A DNA stretch of 64,000 bases from contig NC_089232.1 in the NCBI RefSeq assembly GCF_963924675.1, positions 27,664,842 to 27,728,841 on the forward strand, in the 5' to 3' direction. Shown here in pieces: positions 49,662-63,415 of this stretch. Each line of letters starts with the position of its first letter. The first letter of the stretch is position 1. The translations under genes were made by a program, and so were the position numbers. This stretch comes from Phocoena phocoena. Lineage: Eukaryota > Chordata > Mammalia > Artiodactyla > Phocoenidae. Below the pieces are notes generated by a model, which saw only the letters and a program-made list of their open reading frames with translations, searched no databases and was not told the origin of the DNA.

Positions 49662-52412
49662 GATGCCCCCCCGAGAGGCCTAGGAGTCTTCAAAAGGGTA
49701 CCTCCTTTAAAATGAAGCAGAACAGCGACCAAGAGCTCCTGGAAGCAGCTGCACGCCCCCCCTCTCCGCCCGGCCACTCGGGACCTAAACTGGAGGCTAG
49801 CTCCCCCCTTGAGTCTCCTTTTAGCTCGGGAGCTTGTCAGGCTGACCACCACCGCGGCCATGGAAGCACCTGGTTTAGACAGAGCAAACTCATTTTTTTC
49901 CCCCAGAAGCATTCTCACAGGGTCTACAGGCCTGTCAAGAGGAGGGAACGTCAGGGAGCTTCAAGGCAGCATGCACGCAGCCTTCCAAATGGGAAAGCAA
50001 GGCTACTGCCAGCAGGCCCCCGTTCCCACGGGCACACTCGGCATACACCCCTGGGGTTCCTCACGAGTCCAAAGGGACACAGGTTACCCTGAGTTTCCTT
50101 CCCTGAATCAACTTCTCGAAGTAGGCTGTTCTGCATCCAGCGAACTGCCTCAGCCAAGGGACGCCGTCGCTGCTCCTCCGGGCCTGTGGCTATTCAGAAG
50201 CCTGCAGTGCCACAGGAAGGACGGGACTTAAACTGCAGTAAGAACGCAAGCCGACTTTCTCCAGGAGGCACGGTGACCTCAGGCAGGAGGTCCTAGATGG
50301 AATGCGAAGCCGAGGGTTTCTCTGAGTGCAGCTCAGGCTAGGGCAGTGCGTAGGAAGACTTCCACGCCAGGTGGGACGTGCCAGAACGGTGTCCCCGAAC
50401 GTGGGCGAGCGCCGGGGAAATTAAGCTGCTCCACACGAGAGTGCAGTGCGTTTCCCTGCGCTCGGCATACACAGAGGGGCCCCAGAGGGCTACGGGCCTG
50501 GATGTTGCTTAGCAGAGCCAGGTGGGCCTGGGGGTACTCCGTGTTCCTGCCGGGAGCAGGGTGCCCACGCTAGCCCCCTAGCTGTCCGGAAAACGGTGCT
50601 GCCGTTCAAGGTACGCCGAGCAGAGGGCACCGCCTCACGGGAAGTGCAGCACGCCTCGGCTTCTGCGCGGCAAGTCAGGGCCTTACTTCTCCAGGCGTGT
50701 GCTCGTGCTGGCTGTGCCGGTAGCGACACAGCATGGGAAGATGCTGACTTTCTCCTCGAGCAGGGTGACTTCAGGGACGAGGGCCTCCAAGTATTCAGAG
50801 CAGAGCGTTTTCTCACGGCAGCTCACACAGGGGCCAGGACGAGGTCTTCTGGGCACTTGGGACTCACCGGAAATATTGTCCTGAGGCTCTTGGAGGAGTC
50901 TGGAAGTGCGGCTCTCCTCAAGGAACGTGCAGTGTGCTGCCCATCACTCGGCAGGCACAGAGGGCCTCCGAGGGATCAACCCATGGGCCTCCAAGTTGCT
51001 CCGCCGGCCCCCAGGGGTCTGGAGGTACTCAGTGAACTTGGAGGGAAAACGATGCATAAGCCGAGAGGCCTGGGAGTCCCCAAAAGGGTACTTCCTTTAA
51101 AATAAAGCCTATAAGCGACTAAGAACGCACGGAAACAGCCGCACGTCTCCCTTTCTGCACGGCTGCTAAGGGCCTAACCTGGCGGCAAGTTTTCACCTTG
51201 AGATTCCCTTTAGCTCTAGAGCTTGTCAGGCGGACCACCACCGCGGCCACGGAAGCACCTGGTTCAGACAGAGCAAACTCCTAGTTTTCCCCGAAGCAGT
51301 CTTACGGTGTTTACAGGCCTGTCAAGAGCAGGCAATGTCAGGGAGCTTCAAGGCAGCATGAAAGCAGCCTTCCAAATGGGAAAGCAAGGCTACTCCCAGC
51401 AGGCCCCCGTTCCCGTGGGCACACTCAGCATACACCCCTGTGGTTTCTAAGAAGTCCAAAGGGACACAGGTTACCCTGTGGTTCCTTCCCTGAATCAACT
51501 CCTCCAAGTGGGGTGTTCTGCATCAAGGAAGCTGCCTCGACCAAGGAACGCCGCAGCAGCTACGCCTCTGGGCCTGTGGCTATCCAAAAGCCTGCAGTGC
51601 CACAGGAAGAACAGAACTGAAATTGCAGTAGGTACGCAGGCCCACCTTCTCTAGGAGGCACGGTGACTTCAGGCCGGAGGTCCTAGGTGGCATGCGAAGA
51701 CGAGGGTTAATCTGAGTGCCGCTCGACTAGGGCCATGCGTGAGAAGACTTCCACGCCAGGTGGAACGTGCCAGAACGGTGTTCCCGAACGTGTGCGAGTG
51801 CCTGGGAAATGAAGCTGCTCCAAAAGAGAGTGCAGTGCGTTTCCCTACGCTCGGCAGGCACACAGTGCCTCCGGAGGGCTACTGGCCTGGATGCTGATTA
51901 GCAGACCCACGGGGTCCTGTGGGTACTCAGTGTTCCTGCCGGGAGCAGGGTGCCCACGCGAGCCTCCTAGGTGTCCAGAAAACTGTGCTGCAGTTAGAGA
52001 CATGCCGAGCAGGGGCCACGGCCTCATGGAAACTGCTGCACGCCTCCGCTTCTGCACGGAAAGCAGGGCCTTACCTCCAGGCACGCGTTCATGCTGGGTG
52101 CCCCTTTAGCGCCACAGCGTGGAAAGCTGCTGACTTCTCCTCGAGCAGAGTGGCTTTAGGGAAGAGGTCCTCGAAGTAGTCAGAGCAGAGTGTTTTCTCA
52201 CGGCGGCTCACGCAAGGGCCATGACAAAGACTTCCTGGGCACTTCGGCCTCGCCAGAAATGGGGGCCTCAGGCTCTCCTCAAGGAACGTGCCGTGTGTTG
52301 CCCGTCACTCGGCACACTCAGAGGGCCTCCACCGGACAGACCAAACGGGCCTCGATGTTGCTCGGCCGGCCCACGGGGGTCTGGAGGTACTCGGTGACCT
52401 TGGAGGGACAAT
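49662..52412 (+). repeat. Repeat unit 19 (short type, 2751 bp)
   Basis: Same diagnostic alleles as unit 15: C at 1889, A at 2082, A at 2102. Position 3 of the second four-unit repeat. Confidence 0.97.
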
Positions 52413-55163
52413 GATGCCCCCCCGAGAGGCCTAGGAGTCTTCAAAAGGGTACCTCCTTTAAAATGAAGCAGAACAGCGACCAAGAGCTCCTGGAAGCAGC
52501 TGCACGCCCCGCCTCTCCGCCCGGCCACTCGGGACCTAAACTGGAGGCTAGCTCCCCCCTTGAGTCTCCTTTTAGCTCGGGAGCTTGTCAGGCTGACCAC
52601 CACCGCGGCCATGGAAGCACCTGGTTTAGACAGAGCAAACTCATTTTTTTCCCCCAGAAGCATTCTCACAGGGTCTACAGGCCTGTCAAGAGGAGGGAAC
52701 GTCAGGGAGCTTCAAGGCAGCATGCACGCAGCCTTCCAAATGGGAAAGCAAGGCTACTGCCAGCAGGCCCCCGTTCCCACGGGCACACTCGGCATACACC
52801 CCTGGGGTTCCTCACGAGTCCAAAGGGACACAGGTTACCCTGAGTTTCCTTCCCTGAATCAACTTCTCGAAGTAGGCTGTTCTGCATCCAGCGAACTGCC
52901 TCAGCCAAGGGACGCCGTCGCTGCTCCTCCGGGCCTGTGGCTATTCAGAAGCCTGCAGTGCCACAGGAAGGACGGGACTTAAACTGCAGTAAGAACGCAA
53001 GCCGACTTTCTCCAGGAGGCACGGTGACCTCAGGCAGGAGGTCCTAGATGGAATGCGAAGCCGAGGGTTTCTCTGAGTGCAGCTCAGGCTAGGGCAGTGC
53101 GTAGGAAGACTTCCACGCCAGGTGGGACGTGCCAGAACGGTGTCCCCGAACGTGGGCGAGCGCCGGGGAAATTAAGCTGCTCCACACGAGAGTGCAGTGC
53201 GTTTCCCTGCGCTCGGCATACACAGAGGGGCCCCAGAGGGCTACGGGCCTGGATGTTGCTTAGCAGAGCCAGGTGGGCCTGGGGGTACTCCGTGTTCCTG
53301 CCGGGAGCAGGGTGCCCACGCTAGCCCCCTAGCTGTCCGGAAAACGGTGCTGCCGTTCAAGGTACGCCGAGCAGAGGGCACCGCCTCACGGGAAGTGCAG
53401 CACGCCTCGGCTTCTGCGCGGCAAGTCAGGGCCTTACTTCTCCAGGCGTGTGCTCGTGCTGGCTGTGCCGGTAGCGACACAGCATGGGAAGATGCTGACT
53501 TTCTCCTCGAGCAGGGTGACTTCAGGGACGAGGGCCTCCAAGTATTCAGAGCAGAGCGTTTTCTCACGGCAGCTCACACAGGGGCCAGGACGAGGTCTTC
53601 TGGGCACTTGGGACTCACCGGAAATATTGTCCTGAGGCTCTTGGAGGAGTCTGGAAGTGCGGCTCTCCTCAAGGAACGTGCAGTGTGCTGCCCATCACTC
53701 GGCAGGCACAGAGGGCCTCCGAGGGATCAACCCATGGGCCTCCAAGTTGCTCCGCCGGCCCCCAGGGGTCTGGAGGTACTCAGTGAACTTGGAGGGAAAA
53801 CGATGCATAAGCCGAGAGGCCTGGGAGTCCCCAAAAGGGTACTTCCTTTAAAATAAAGCCTATAAGCGACTAAGAACGCACGGAAACAGCCGCACGTCTC
53901 CCTTTCTGCACGGCTGCTAAGGGCCTAACCTGGCGGCAAGTTTTCACCTTGAGATTCCCTTTAGCTCTAGAGCTTGTCAGGCGGACCACCACCGCGGCCA
54001 CGGAAGCACCTGGTTCAGACAGAGCAAACTCCTAGTTTTCCCCGAAGCAGTCTTACGGTGTTTACAGGCCTGTCAAGAGCAGGCAATGTCAGGGAGCTTC
54101 AAGGCAGCATGAAAGCAGCCTTCCAAATGGGAAAGCAAGGCTACTCCCAGCAGGCCCCCGTTCCCGTGGGCACACTCAGCATACACCCCTGTGGTTTCTA
54201 AGAAGTCCAAAGGGACACAGGTTACCCTGTGGTTCCTTCCCTGAATCAACTCCTCCAAGTGGGGTGTTCTGCATCAAGGAAGCTGCCTCGACCAAGGAAC
54301 GTCGCAGCAGCTACGCCTCTGGGCCTGTGGCTATCCAAAAGCCTGCAGTGCCACAGGAAGAACAGAACTGAAATTGCAGTAGGTACGCAGGCCCACCTTC
54401 TCTAGGAGGCACGGTGACTTCAGGCCGGAGGTCCTAGGTGGCATGCGAAGACGAGGGTTAATCTGAGTGCCGCTCGACTAGGGCCATGCGTGAGAAGACT
54501 TCCACGCCAGGTGGGACGTGCCAGAACGGTGTTCCCGAACGTGTGCGAGTGCCTGGGAAATGAAGCTGCTCCAAAAGAGAGTGCAGTGCGTTTCCCTACG
54601 CTCGGCAGGCACACAGTGCCTCCGGAGGGCTACTGGCCTGGATGCTGATTAGCAGACCCACGGGGTCCTGTGGGTACTCAGTGTTCCTGCCGGGAGCAGG
54701 GTGCCCACGCGAGCCTCCTAGGTGTCCAGAAAACTGTGCTGCAGTTAGAGACATGCCGAGCAGGGGCCACGGCCTCATGGAAACTGCTGCACGCCTCCGC
54801 TTCTGCACGGAAAGCAGGGCCTTACCTCCAGGCACGCGTTCATGCTGGGTGCCCCTTTAGCGCCACAGCGTGGAAAGCTGCTGACTTCTCCTCGAGCAGA
54901 GTGGCTTTAGGGACGAGGTCCTCGAAGTAGTCAGAGCAGAGTGTTTTCTCACGGCGGCTCACGCAAGGGCCATGACAAAGACTTCCTGGGCACTTCGGCC
55001 TCGCCAGAAATGGGGGCCTCAGGCTCTCCTCAAGGAACGTGCCGTGTGTTGCCCGTCACTCGGCACACTCAGAGGGCCTCCACCGGACAGACCAAACGGG
55101 CCTCGATGTTGCTCGGCCGGCCCACGGGGGTCTGGAGGTACTCGGTGACCTTGGAGGGACAAT
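52413..55163 (+). repeat. Repeat unit 20 (short type, 2751 bp)
   Basis: As unit 16 in the first half and at 1889 (CCCCGCC tract, T at 1889), but with A at 2082 and C at 2501. The 3' third therefore comes from a different haplotype and marks the end of the clean four-unit register. Confidence 0.97.
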
Positions 55164-57914
55164 GATGCCCCCCCGAGAGGCCTAGGAGTCTTCAAAAGGG
55201 TACCTCCTTTAAAATGAAGCAGAACAGCGACCAAGAGCTCCTGGAAGCAGCTGCACGCCCCGCCTCTCCGCCCGGCCACTCGGGACCTAAACTGGAGGCT
55301 AGCTCCCCCCTTGAGTCTCCTTTTAGCTCGGGAGCTTGTCAGGCTGACCACCACCGCGGCCATGGAAGCACCTGGTTTAGACAGAGCAAACTCATTTTTT
55401 TCCCCCAGAAGCATTCTCACAGGGTCTACAGGCCTGTCAAGAGGAGGGAACGTCAGGGAGCTTCAAGGCAGCATGCACGCAGCCTTCCAAATGGGAAAGC
55501 AAGGCTACTGCCAGCAGGCCCCCGTTCCCACGGGCACACTCGGCATACACCCCTGGGGTTCCTCACGAGTCCAAAGGGACACAGGTTACCCTGAGTTTCC
55601 TTCCCTGAATCAACTTCTCGAAGTAGGCTGTTCTGCATCCAGCGAACTGCCTCAGCCAAGGGACGCCGTCGCTGCTCCTCCGGGCCTGTGGCTATTCAGA
55701 AGCCTGCAGTGCCACAGGAAGGACGGGACTTAAACTGCAGTAAGAACGCAAGCCGACTTTCTCCAGGAGGCACGGTGACCTCAGGCAGGAGGTCCTAGAT
55801 GGAATGCGAAGCCGAGGGTTTCTCTGAGTGCAGCTCAGGCTAGGGCAGTGCGTAGGAAGACTTCCACGCCAGGTGGGACGTGCCAGAACGGTGTCCCCGA
55901 ACGTGGGCGAGCGCCGGGGAAATTAAGCTGCTCCACACGAGAGTGCAGTGCGTTTCCCTGCGCTCGGCATACACAGAGGGGCCCCAGAGGGCTACGGGCC
56001 TGGATGTTGCTTAGCAGAGCCAGGTGGGCCTGGGGGTACTCCGTGTTCCTGCCGGGAGCAGGGTGCCCACGCTAGCCCCCTAGCTGTCCGGAAAACGGTG
56101 CTGCCGTTCAAGGTACGCCGAGCAGAGGGCACCGCCTCACGGGAAGTGCAGCACGCCTCGGCTTCTGCGCGGCAAGTCAGGGCCTTACTTCTCCAGGCGT
56201 GTGCTCGTGCTGGCTGTGCCGGTAGCGACACAGCATGGGAAGATGCTGACTTTCTCCTCGAGCAGGGTGACTTCAGGGACGAGGGCCTCCAAGTATTCAG
56301 AGCAGAGCGTTTTCTCACGGCAGCTCACACAGGGGCCAGGACGAGGTCTTCTGGGCACTTGGGACTCACCGGAAATATTGTCCTGAGGCTCTTGGAGGAG
56401 TCTGGAAGTGCGGCTCTCCTCAAGGAACGTGCAGTGTGCTGCCCATCACTCGGCAGGCACAGAGGGCCTCCGAGGGATCAACCCATGGGCCTCCAAGTTG
56501 CTCCGCCGGCCCCCAGGGGTCTGGAGGTACTCAGTGAACTTGGAGGGAAAACGATGCATAAGCCGAGAGGCCTGGGAGTCCCCAAAAGGGTACTTCCTTT
56601 AAAATAAAGCCTATAAGCGACTAAGAACGCACGGAAACAGCCGCACGTCTCCCTTTCTGCACGGCTGCTAAGGGCCTAACCTGGCGGCAAGTTTTCACCT
56701 TGAGATTCCCTTTAGCTCTAGAGCTTGTCAGGCGGACCACCACCGCGGCCACGGAAGCACCTGGTTCAGACAGAGCAAACTCCTAGTTTTCCCCGAAGCA
56801 GTCTTACGGTGTTTACAGGCCTGTCAAGAGCAGGCAATGTCAGGGAGCTTCAAGGCAGCATGAAAGCAGCCTTCCAAATGGGAAAGCAAGGCTACTCCCA
56901 GCAGGCCCCCGTTCCCGTGGGCACACTCAGCATACACCCCTGTGGTTTCTAAGAAGTCCAAAGGGACACAGGTTACCCTGTGGTTCCTTCCCTGAATCAA
57001 CTCCTCCAAGTGGGGTGTTCTGCATCAAGGAAGCTGCCTCGACCAAGGAACGCCGCAGCAGCTACGCCTCTGGGCCTGTGGCTATCCAAAAGCCTGCAGT
57101 GCCACAGGAAGAACAGAACTGAAATTGCAGTAGGTACGCAGGCCCACCTTCTCTAGGAGGCACGGTGACTTCAGGCCGGAGGTCCTAGGTGGCATGCGAA
57201 GACGAGGGTTAATCTGAGTGCCGCTCGACTAGGGCCATGCGTGAGAAGACTTCCACGCCAGGTGGGACGTGCCAGAACGGTGTTCCCGAACGTGTGCGAG
57301 TGCCTGGGAAATGAAGCTGCTCCAAAAGAGAGTGCAGTGCGTTTCCCTACGCTCGGCAGGCACACAGTGCCTCCGGAGGGCTACTGGCCTGGATGCTGAT
57401 TAGCAGACCCACGGGGTCCTGTGGGTACTCAGTGTTCCTGCCGGGAGCAGGGTGCCCACGCGAGCCTCCTAGGTGTCCAGAAAACTGTGCTGCAGTTAGA
57501 GACATGCCGAGCAGGGGCCACGGCCTCATGGAAACTGCTGCACGCCTCCGCTTCTGCACGGAAAGCAGGGCCTTACCTCCAGGCACGCGTTCATGCTGGG
57601 TGCCCCTTTAGCGCCACAGCGTGGTAAGCTGCTGACTTCTCCTCGAGCAGAGTGGCTTTAGGGACGAGGTCCTCGAAGTAGTCAGAGCAGAGTGTTTTCT
57701 CACGGCGGCTCACGCAAGGGCCATGACAAAGACTTCCTGGGCACTTCGGCCTCGCCAGAAATGGGGGCCTCAGGCTCTCCTCAAGGAACGTGCCGTGTGT
57801 TGCCCGTCACTCGGCACACTCAGAGGGCCTCCACCGGACAGACCAAACGGGCCTCGATGTTGCTCGGCCGGCCCACGGGGGTCTGGAGGTACTCGGTGAC
57901 CTTGGAGGGACAAT
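55164..57914 (+). repeat. Repeat unit 21 (short type, 2751 bp)
   Basis: Shares the CCCCGCC tract with units 16 and 20, but has C at 1889, A at 2082, T at 2461 and C at 2501. The T at 2461 is otherwise seen only in units 5, 7 and 10 of the left region, so the 3' end is left-type. Confidence 0.97.
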
Positions 57915-60664
57915 GATGCCCCCCCGAGAGGCCTAGGAGTCTTCAAAAGGGTACCTCCTTTAAAATGAAGCAGAACAGCGACCAAGAGCTCCTGGAAGCA
58001 GCTGCACGCCCCCCTCTCCGCCCGGCCACTCGGGACCTAAACTGGAGGCTAGCTCCCCCCTTGAGTCTCCTTTTAGCTCGGGAGCTTGTCAGGCTGACCA
58101 CCACCGCGGCCATGGAAGCACCTGGTTTAGACAGAGCAAACTCATTTTTTTCCCCCAGAGGCATTCTCACAGGGTCTACAGGCCTGTCAAGAGGAGGGAA
58201 CGTCAGGGAGCTTCAAGGCAGCATGCACGCAGCCTTCCAAATGGGAAAGCAAGGCTACTGCCAGCAGGCCCCCGTTCCCACGGGCACACTCGGCATACAC
58301 CCCTGGGGTTCCTCACGAGTCCAAAGGGACACAGGTTACCCTGAGTTTCCTTCCCTGAATCAACTTCTCGAAGTAGGCTGTTCTGCATCCAGCGAACTGC
58401 CTCAGCCAAGGGACGCCGTCGCTGCTCCTCCGGGCCTGTGGCTATTCAGAAGCCTGCAGTGCCACAGGAAGGACGGGACTTAAACTGCAGTAAGAACGCA
58501 AGCCGACTTTCTCCAGGAGGCACGGTGACCTCAGGCAGGAGGTCCTAGATGGAATGCGAAGCCGAGGGTTTCTCTGAGTGCAGCTCAGGCTAGGGCAGTG
58601 CGTAGGAAGACTTCCACGCCAGGTGGGACGTGCCAGAACGGTGTCCCCGAACGTGGGCGAGCGCCGGGGAAATTAAGCTGCTCCACACGAGAGTGCAGTG
58701 CGTTTCCCTGCGCTCGGCATACACAGAGGGGCCCCAGAGGGCTACGGGCCTGGATGTTGCTTAGCAGAGCCAGGTGGGCCTGGGGGTACTCCGTGTTCCT
58801 GCCGGGAGCAGGGTGCCCACGCTAGCCCCCTAGCTGTCCGGAAAACGGTGCTGCCGTTCAAGGTACGCCGAGCAGAGGCCACCGCCTCACGGGAAGTGCA
58901 GCACGCCTCCGCTTCTGCGCGGCAAGTCAGGGCCTTACTTCTCCAGGCGTGTGCTCGTGCTGGCTGTGCCGGTAGCGACACAGCATGGGAAGATGCTGAC
59001 TTTCTCCTCGAGCAGGGTGACTTCAGGGACGAGGGCCTCCAAGTATTCAGAGCAGAGCGTTTTCTCACGGCAGCTCACACAGGGGCCAGGACGAGGTCTT
59101 CTGGGCACTTGGGACTCACCGGAAATATTGTCCTGAGGCTCTTGGAGGAGTCTGGAAGTGCGGCTCTCCTCAAGGAACGTGCAGTGTGCTGCCCATCACT
59201 CGGCAGGCACAGAGAGCCTCCGAGGGATCAACCCATGGGCCTCCAAGTTGCTCCGCCGGCCCCCAGGGGTCTGGAGGTACTCAGTGAACTTGGAGGGAAA
59301 ACGATGCATAAGCCGAGAGGCCTGGGAGTCCCCAAAAGGGTACTTCCTTTAAAATAAAGCCTATAAGCGACTAAGAACGCACGGAAACAGCCGCACGTCT
59401 CCCTTTCTGCACGGCTGCTAAGGGCCTAACCTGGCGGCAAGTTTTCACCTTGAGATTCCCTTTAGCTCTAGAGCTTGTCAGGCGGACCACCACCGCGGCC
59501 ACGGAAGCACCTGGTTCAGACAGAGCAAACTCCTAGTTTTCCCCGAAGCAGTCTTACGGTGTTTACAGGCCTGTCAAGAGCAGGCAATGTCAGGGAGCTT
59601 CAAGGCAGCATGAAAGCAGCCTTCCAAATGGGAAAGCAAGGCTACTCCCAGCAGGCCCCCGTTCCCGTGGGCACACTCAGCATACACCCCTGTGGTTTCT
59701 AAGAAGTCCAAAGGGACACAGGTTACCCTGTGGTTCCTTCCCTGAATCAACTCCTCCAAGTGGGGTGTTCTGCATCAAGGAAGCTGCCTCGACCAAGGAA
59801 CGTCGCAGCAGCTACGCCTCTGGGCCTGTGGCTATCCAAAAGCCTGCAGTGCCACAGGAAGAACAGAACTGAAATTGCAGTAGGTACGCAGGCCCACCTT
59901 CTCTAGGAGGCACGGTGACTTCAGGCCGGAGGTCCTAGGTGGCATGCGAAGACGAGGGTTAATCTGAGTGCCGCTCGACTAGGGCCATGCGTGAGAAGAC
60001 TTCCACGCCAGGTGGGACGTGCCAGAACGGTGTTCCCGAACGTGTGCGAGTGCCTGGGAAATGAAGCTGCTCCAAAAGAGAGTGCAGTGCGTTTCCCTAC
60101 GCTCGGCAGGCACACAGTGCCTCCGGAGGGCTACTGGCCTGGATGCTGATTAGCAGACCCACGGGGTCCTGTGGGTACTCAGTGTTCCTGCCGGGAGCAG
60201 GGTGCCCACGCGAGCCTCCTAGGTGTCCAGAAAACTGTGCTGCAGTTAGAGACATGCCGAGCAGGGGCCACGGCCTCATGGAAACTGCTGCACGCCTCCG
60301 CTTCTGCACGGAAAGCAGGGCCTTACCTCCAGGCACGCGTTCATGCTGGGTGCCCCTTTAGCGCCACAGCGTGGAAAGCTGCTGACTTCTCCTCGAGCAG
60401 AGTGGCTTTAGGGAAGAGGTCCTCGAAGTAGTCAGAGCAGAGTGTTTTCTCACGGCGGCTCACGCAAGGGCCATGACAAAGACTTCCTGGGCACTTCGGC
60501 CTCGCCAGAAATGGGGGCCTCAGGCTCTCCTCAAGGAACGTGCCGTGTGTTGCCCGTCACTCGGCACACTCAGAGGGCCTCCACCGGACAGACCAAACGG
60601 GCCTCGATGTTGCTCGGCCGGCCCACGGGGGTCTGGAGGTACTCGGTGACCTTGGAGGGACAAT
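57915..60664 (+). repeat. Repeat unit 22 (short type, 2750 bp, outlier)
   Basis: The first half carries left-end alleles: six C in the tract, C at 965, C at 996 and A at 1301 (otherwise only in unit 1). A private G occurs near 58160 (CAGAGGCATT). The second half is right-type: T at 1889 as in units 14, 16, 18 and 20, A at 2501, no 25-bp segment. It is a mosaic with a switch between 1301 and 1889 in unit numbering. Confidence 0.97.
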
Positions 60665-63415
60665 GATGCCCCCCCGAGAGGCCTAGGAGTCTTCAAAAGG
60701 GTACCTCCTTTAAAATGAAGCAGAACAGCGACCAAGAGCTCCTGGAAGCAGCTGCACGCCCCCCCTCTCCGCCCGGCCACTCGGGACCTAAACTGGAGGC
60801 TAGCTCCCCCCTTGAGTCTCCTTTTAGCTCGGGAGCTTGTCAGGCTGACCACCACCGCGGCCATGGAAGCACCTGGTTTAGACAGAGCAAACTCATTTTT
60901 TTCCCCCAGAAGCATTCTCACAGGGTCTACAGGCCTGTCAAGAGGAGGGAACGTCAGGGAGCTTCAAGGCAGCATGCACGCAGCCTTCCAAATGGGAAAG
61001 CAAGGCTACTGCCAGCAGGCCCCCGTTCCCACGGGCACACTCGGCATACACCCCTGGGGTTCCTCACGAGTCCAAAGGGACACAGGTTACCCTGAGTTTC
61101 CTTCCCTGAATCAACTTCTCGAAGTAGGCTGTTCTGCATCCAGCGAACTGCCTCAGCCAAGGGACGCCGTCGCTGCTCCTCCGGGCCTGTGGCTATTCAG
61201 AAGCCTGCAGTGCCACAGGAAGGACGGGACTTAAACTGCAGTAAGAACGCAAGCCGACTTTCTCCAGGAGGCACGGTGACCTCAGGCAGGAGGTCCTAGA
61301 TGGAATGCGAAGCCGAGGGTTTCTCTGAGTGCAGCTCAGGCTAGGGCAGTGCGTAGGAAGACTTCCACGCCAGGTGGGACGTGCCAGAACGGTGTCCCCG
61401 AACGTGGGCGAGCGCCGGGGAAATTAAGCTGCTCCACACGAGAGTGCAGTGCGTTTCCCTGCGCTCGGCATACACAGAGGGGCCCCAGAGGGCTACGGGC
61501 CTGGATGTTGCTTAGCAGAGCCAGGTGGGCCTGGGGGTACTCCGTGTTCCTGCCGGGAGCAGGGTGCCCACGCTAGCCCCCTAGCTGTCCGGAAAACGGT
61601 GCTGCCGTTCAAGGTACGCCGAGCAGAGGGCACCGCCTCACGGGAAGTGCAGCACGCCTCGGCTTCTGCGCGGCAAGTCAGGGCCTTACTTCTCCAGGCG
61701 TGTGCTCGTGCTGGCTGTGCCGGTAGCGACACAGCATGGGAAGATGCTGACTTTCTCCTCGAGCAGGGTGACTTCAGGGACGAGGGCCTCCAAGTATTCA
61801 GAGCAGAGCGTTTTCTCACGGCAGCTCACACAGGGGCCAGGACGAGGTCTTCTGGGCACTTGGGACTCACCGGAAATATTGTCCTGAGGCTCTTGGAGGA
61901 GTCTGGAAGTGCGGCTCTCCTCAAGGAACGTGCAGTGTGCTGCCCATCACTCGGCAGGCACAGAGGGCCTCCGAGGGATCAACCCATGGGCCTCCAAGTT
62001 GCTCCGCCGGCCCCCAGGGGTCTGGAGGTACTCAGTGAACTTGGAGGGAAAACGATGCATAAGCCGAGAGGCCTGGGAGTCCCCAAAAGGGTACTTCCTT
62101 TAAAATAAAGCCTATAAGCGACTAAGAACGCACGGAAACAGCCGCACGTCTCCCTTTCTGCACGGCTGCTAAGGGCCTAACCTGGCGGCAAGTTTTCACC
62201 TTGAGATTCCCTTTAGCTCTAGAGCTTGTCAGGCGGACCACCACCGCGGCCACGGAAGCACCTGGTTCAGACAGAGCAAACTCCTAGTTTTCCCCGAAGC
62301 AGTCTTACGGTGTTTACAGGCCTGTCAAGAGCAGGCAATGTCAGGGAGCTTCAAGGCAGCATGAAAGCAGCCTTCCAAATGGGAAAGCAAGGCTACTCCC
62401 AGCAGGCCCCCGTTCCCGTGGGCACACTCAGCATACACCCCTGTGGTTTCTAAGAAGTCCAAAGGGACACAGGTTACCCTGTGGTTCCTTCCCTGAATCA
62501 ACTCCTCCAAGTGGGGTGTTCTGCATCAAGGAAGCTGCCTCGACCAAGGAACGCCGCAGCAGCTACGCCTCTGGGCCTGTGGCTATCCAAAAGCCTGCAG
62601 TGCCACAGGAAGAACAGAACTGAAATTGCAGTAGGTACGCAGGCCCACCTTCTCTAGGAGGCACGGTGACTTCAGGCCGGAGGTCCTAGGTGGCATGCGA
62701 AGACGAGGGTTAATCTGAGTGCCGCTCGACTAGGGCCATGCGTGAGAAGACTTCCACGCCAGGTGGGACGTGCCAGAACGGTGTTCCCGAACGTGTGCGA
62801 GTGCCTGGGAAATGAAGCTGCTCCAAAAGAGAGTGCAGTGCGTTTCCCTACGCTCGGCAGGCACACAGTGCCTCCGGAGGGCTACTGGCCTGGATGCTGA
62901 TTAGCAGACCCACGGGGTCCTGTGGGTACTCAGTGTTCCTGCCGGGAGCAGGGTGCCCACGCGAGCCTCCTAGGTGTCCAGAAAACTGTGCTGCAGTTAG
63001 AGACATGCCGAGCAGGGGCCACGGCCTCATGGAAACTGCTGCACGCCTCCGCTTCTGCACGGAAAGCAGGGCCTTACCTCCAGGCACGCGTTCATGCTGG
63101 GTGCCCCTTTAGCGCCACAGCGTGGAAAGCTGCTGACTTCTCCTCGAGCAGAGTGGCTTTAGGGAAGAGGTCCTCGAAGTAGTCAGAGCAGAGTGTTTTC
63201 TCACGGCGGCTCACGCAAGGGCCATGACAAAGACTTCCTGGGCACTTCGGCCTCGCCAGAAATGGGGGCCTCAGGCTCTCCTCAAGGAACGTGCCGTGTG
63301 TTGCCCGTCACTCGGCACACTCAGAGGGCCTCCACCGGACAGACCAAACGGGCCTCGATGTTGCTCGGCCGGCCCACGGGGGTCTGGAGGTACTCGGTGA
63401 CCTTGGAGGGACAAT
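60665..63415 (+). repeat. Repeat unit 23 (short type, 2751 bp)
   Basis: Right-hand consensus: seven C, G at 965, G at 996, C at 1889, A at 2082, A at 2501. No private change noticed in the stretches compared. Confidence 0.97.

Larger units (their letters stand above)
44160..55163 (+). repeat. 11,004-bp higher-order repeat, copy 2 (units 17-20)
   Basis: Exactly the same length and marker order as copy 1. The only differences I found between the copies are in the last third of the fourth unit (positions 2082 and 2501), so the duplication is very recent or has been kept identical. Confidence 0.88.
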
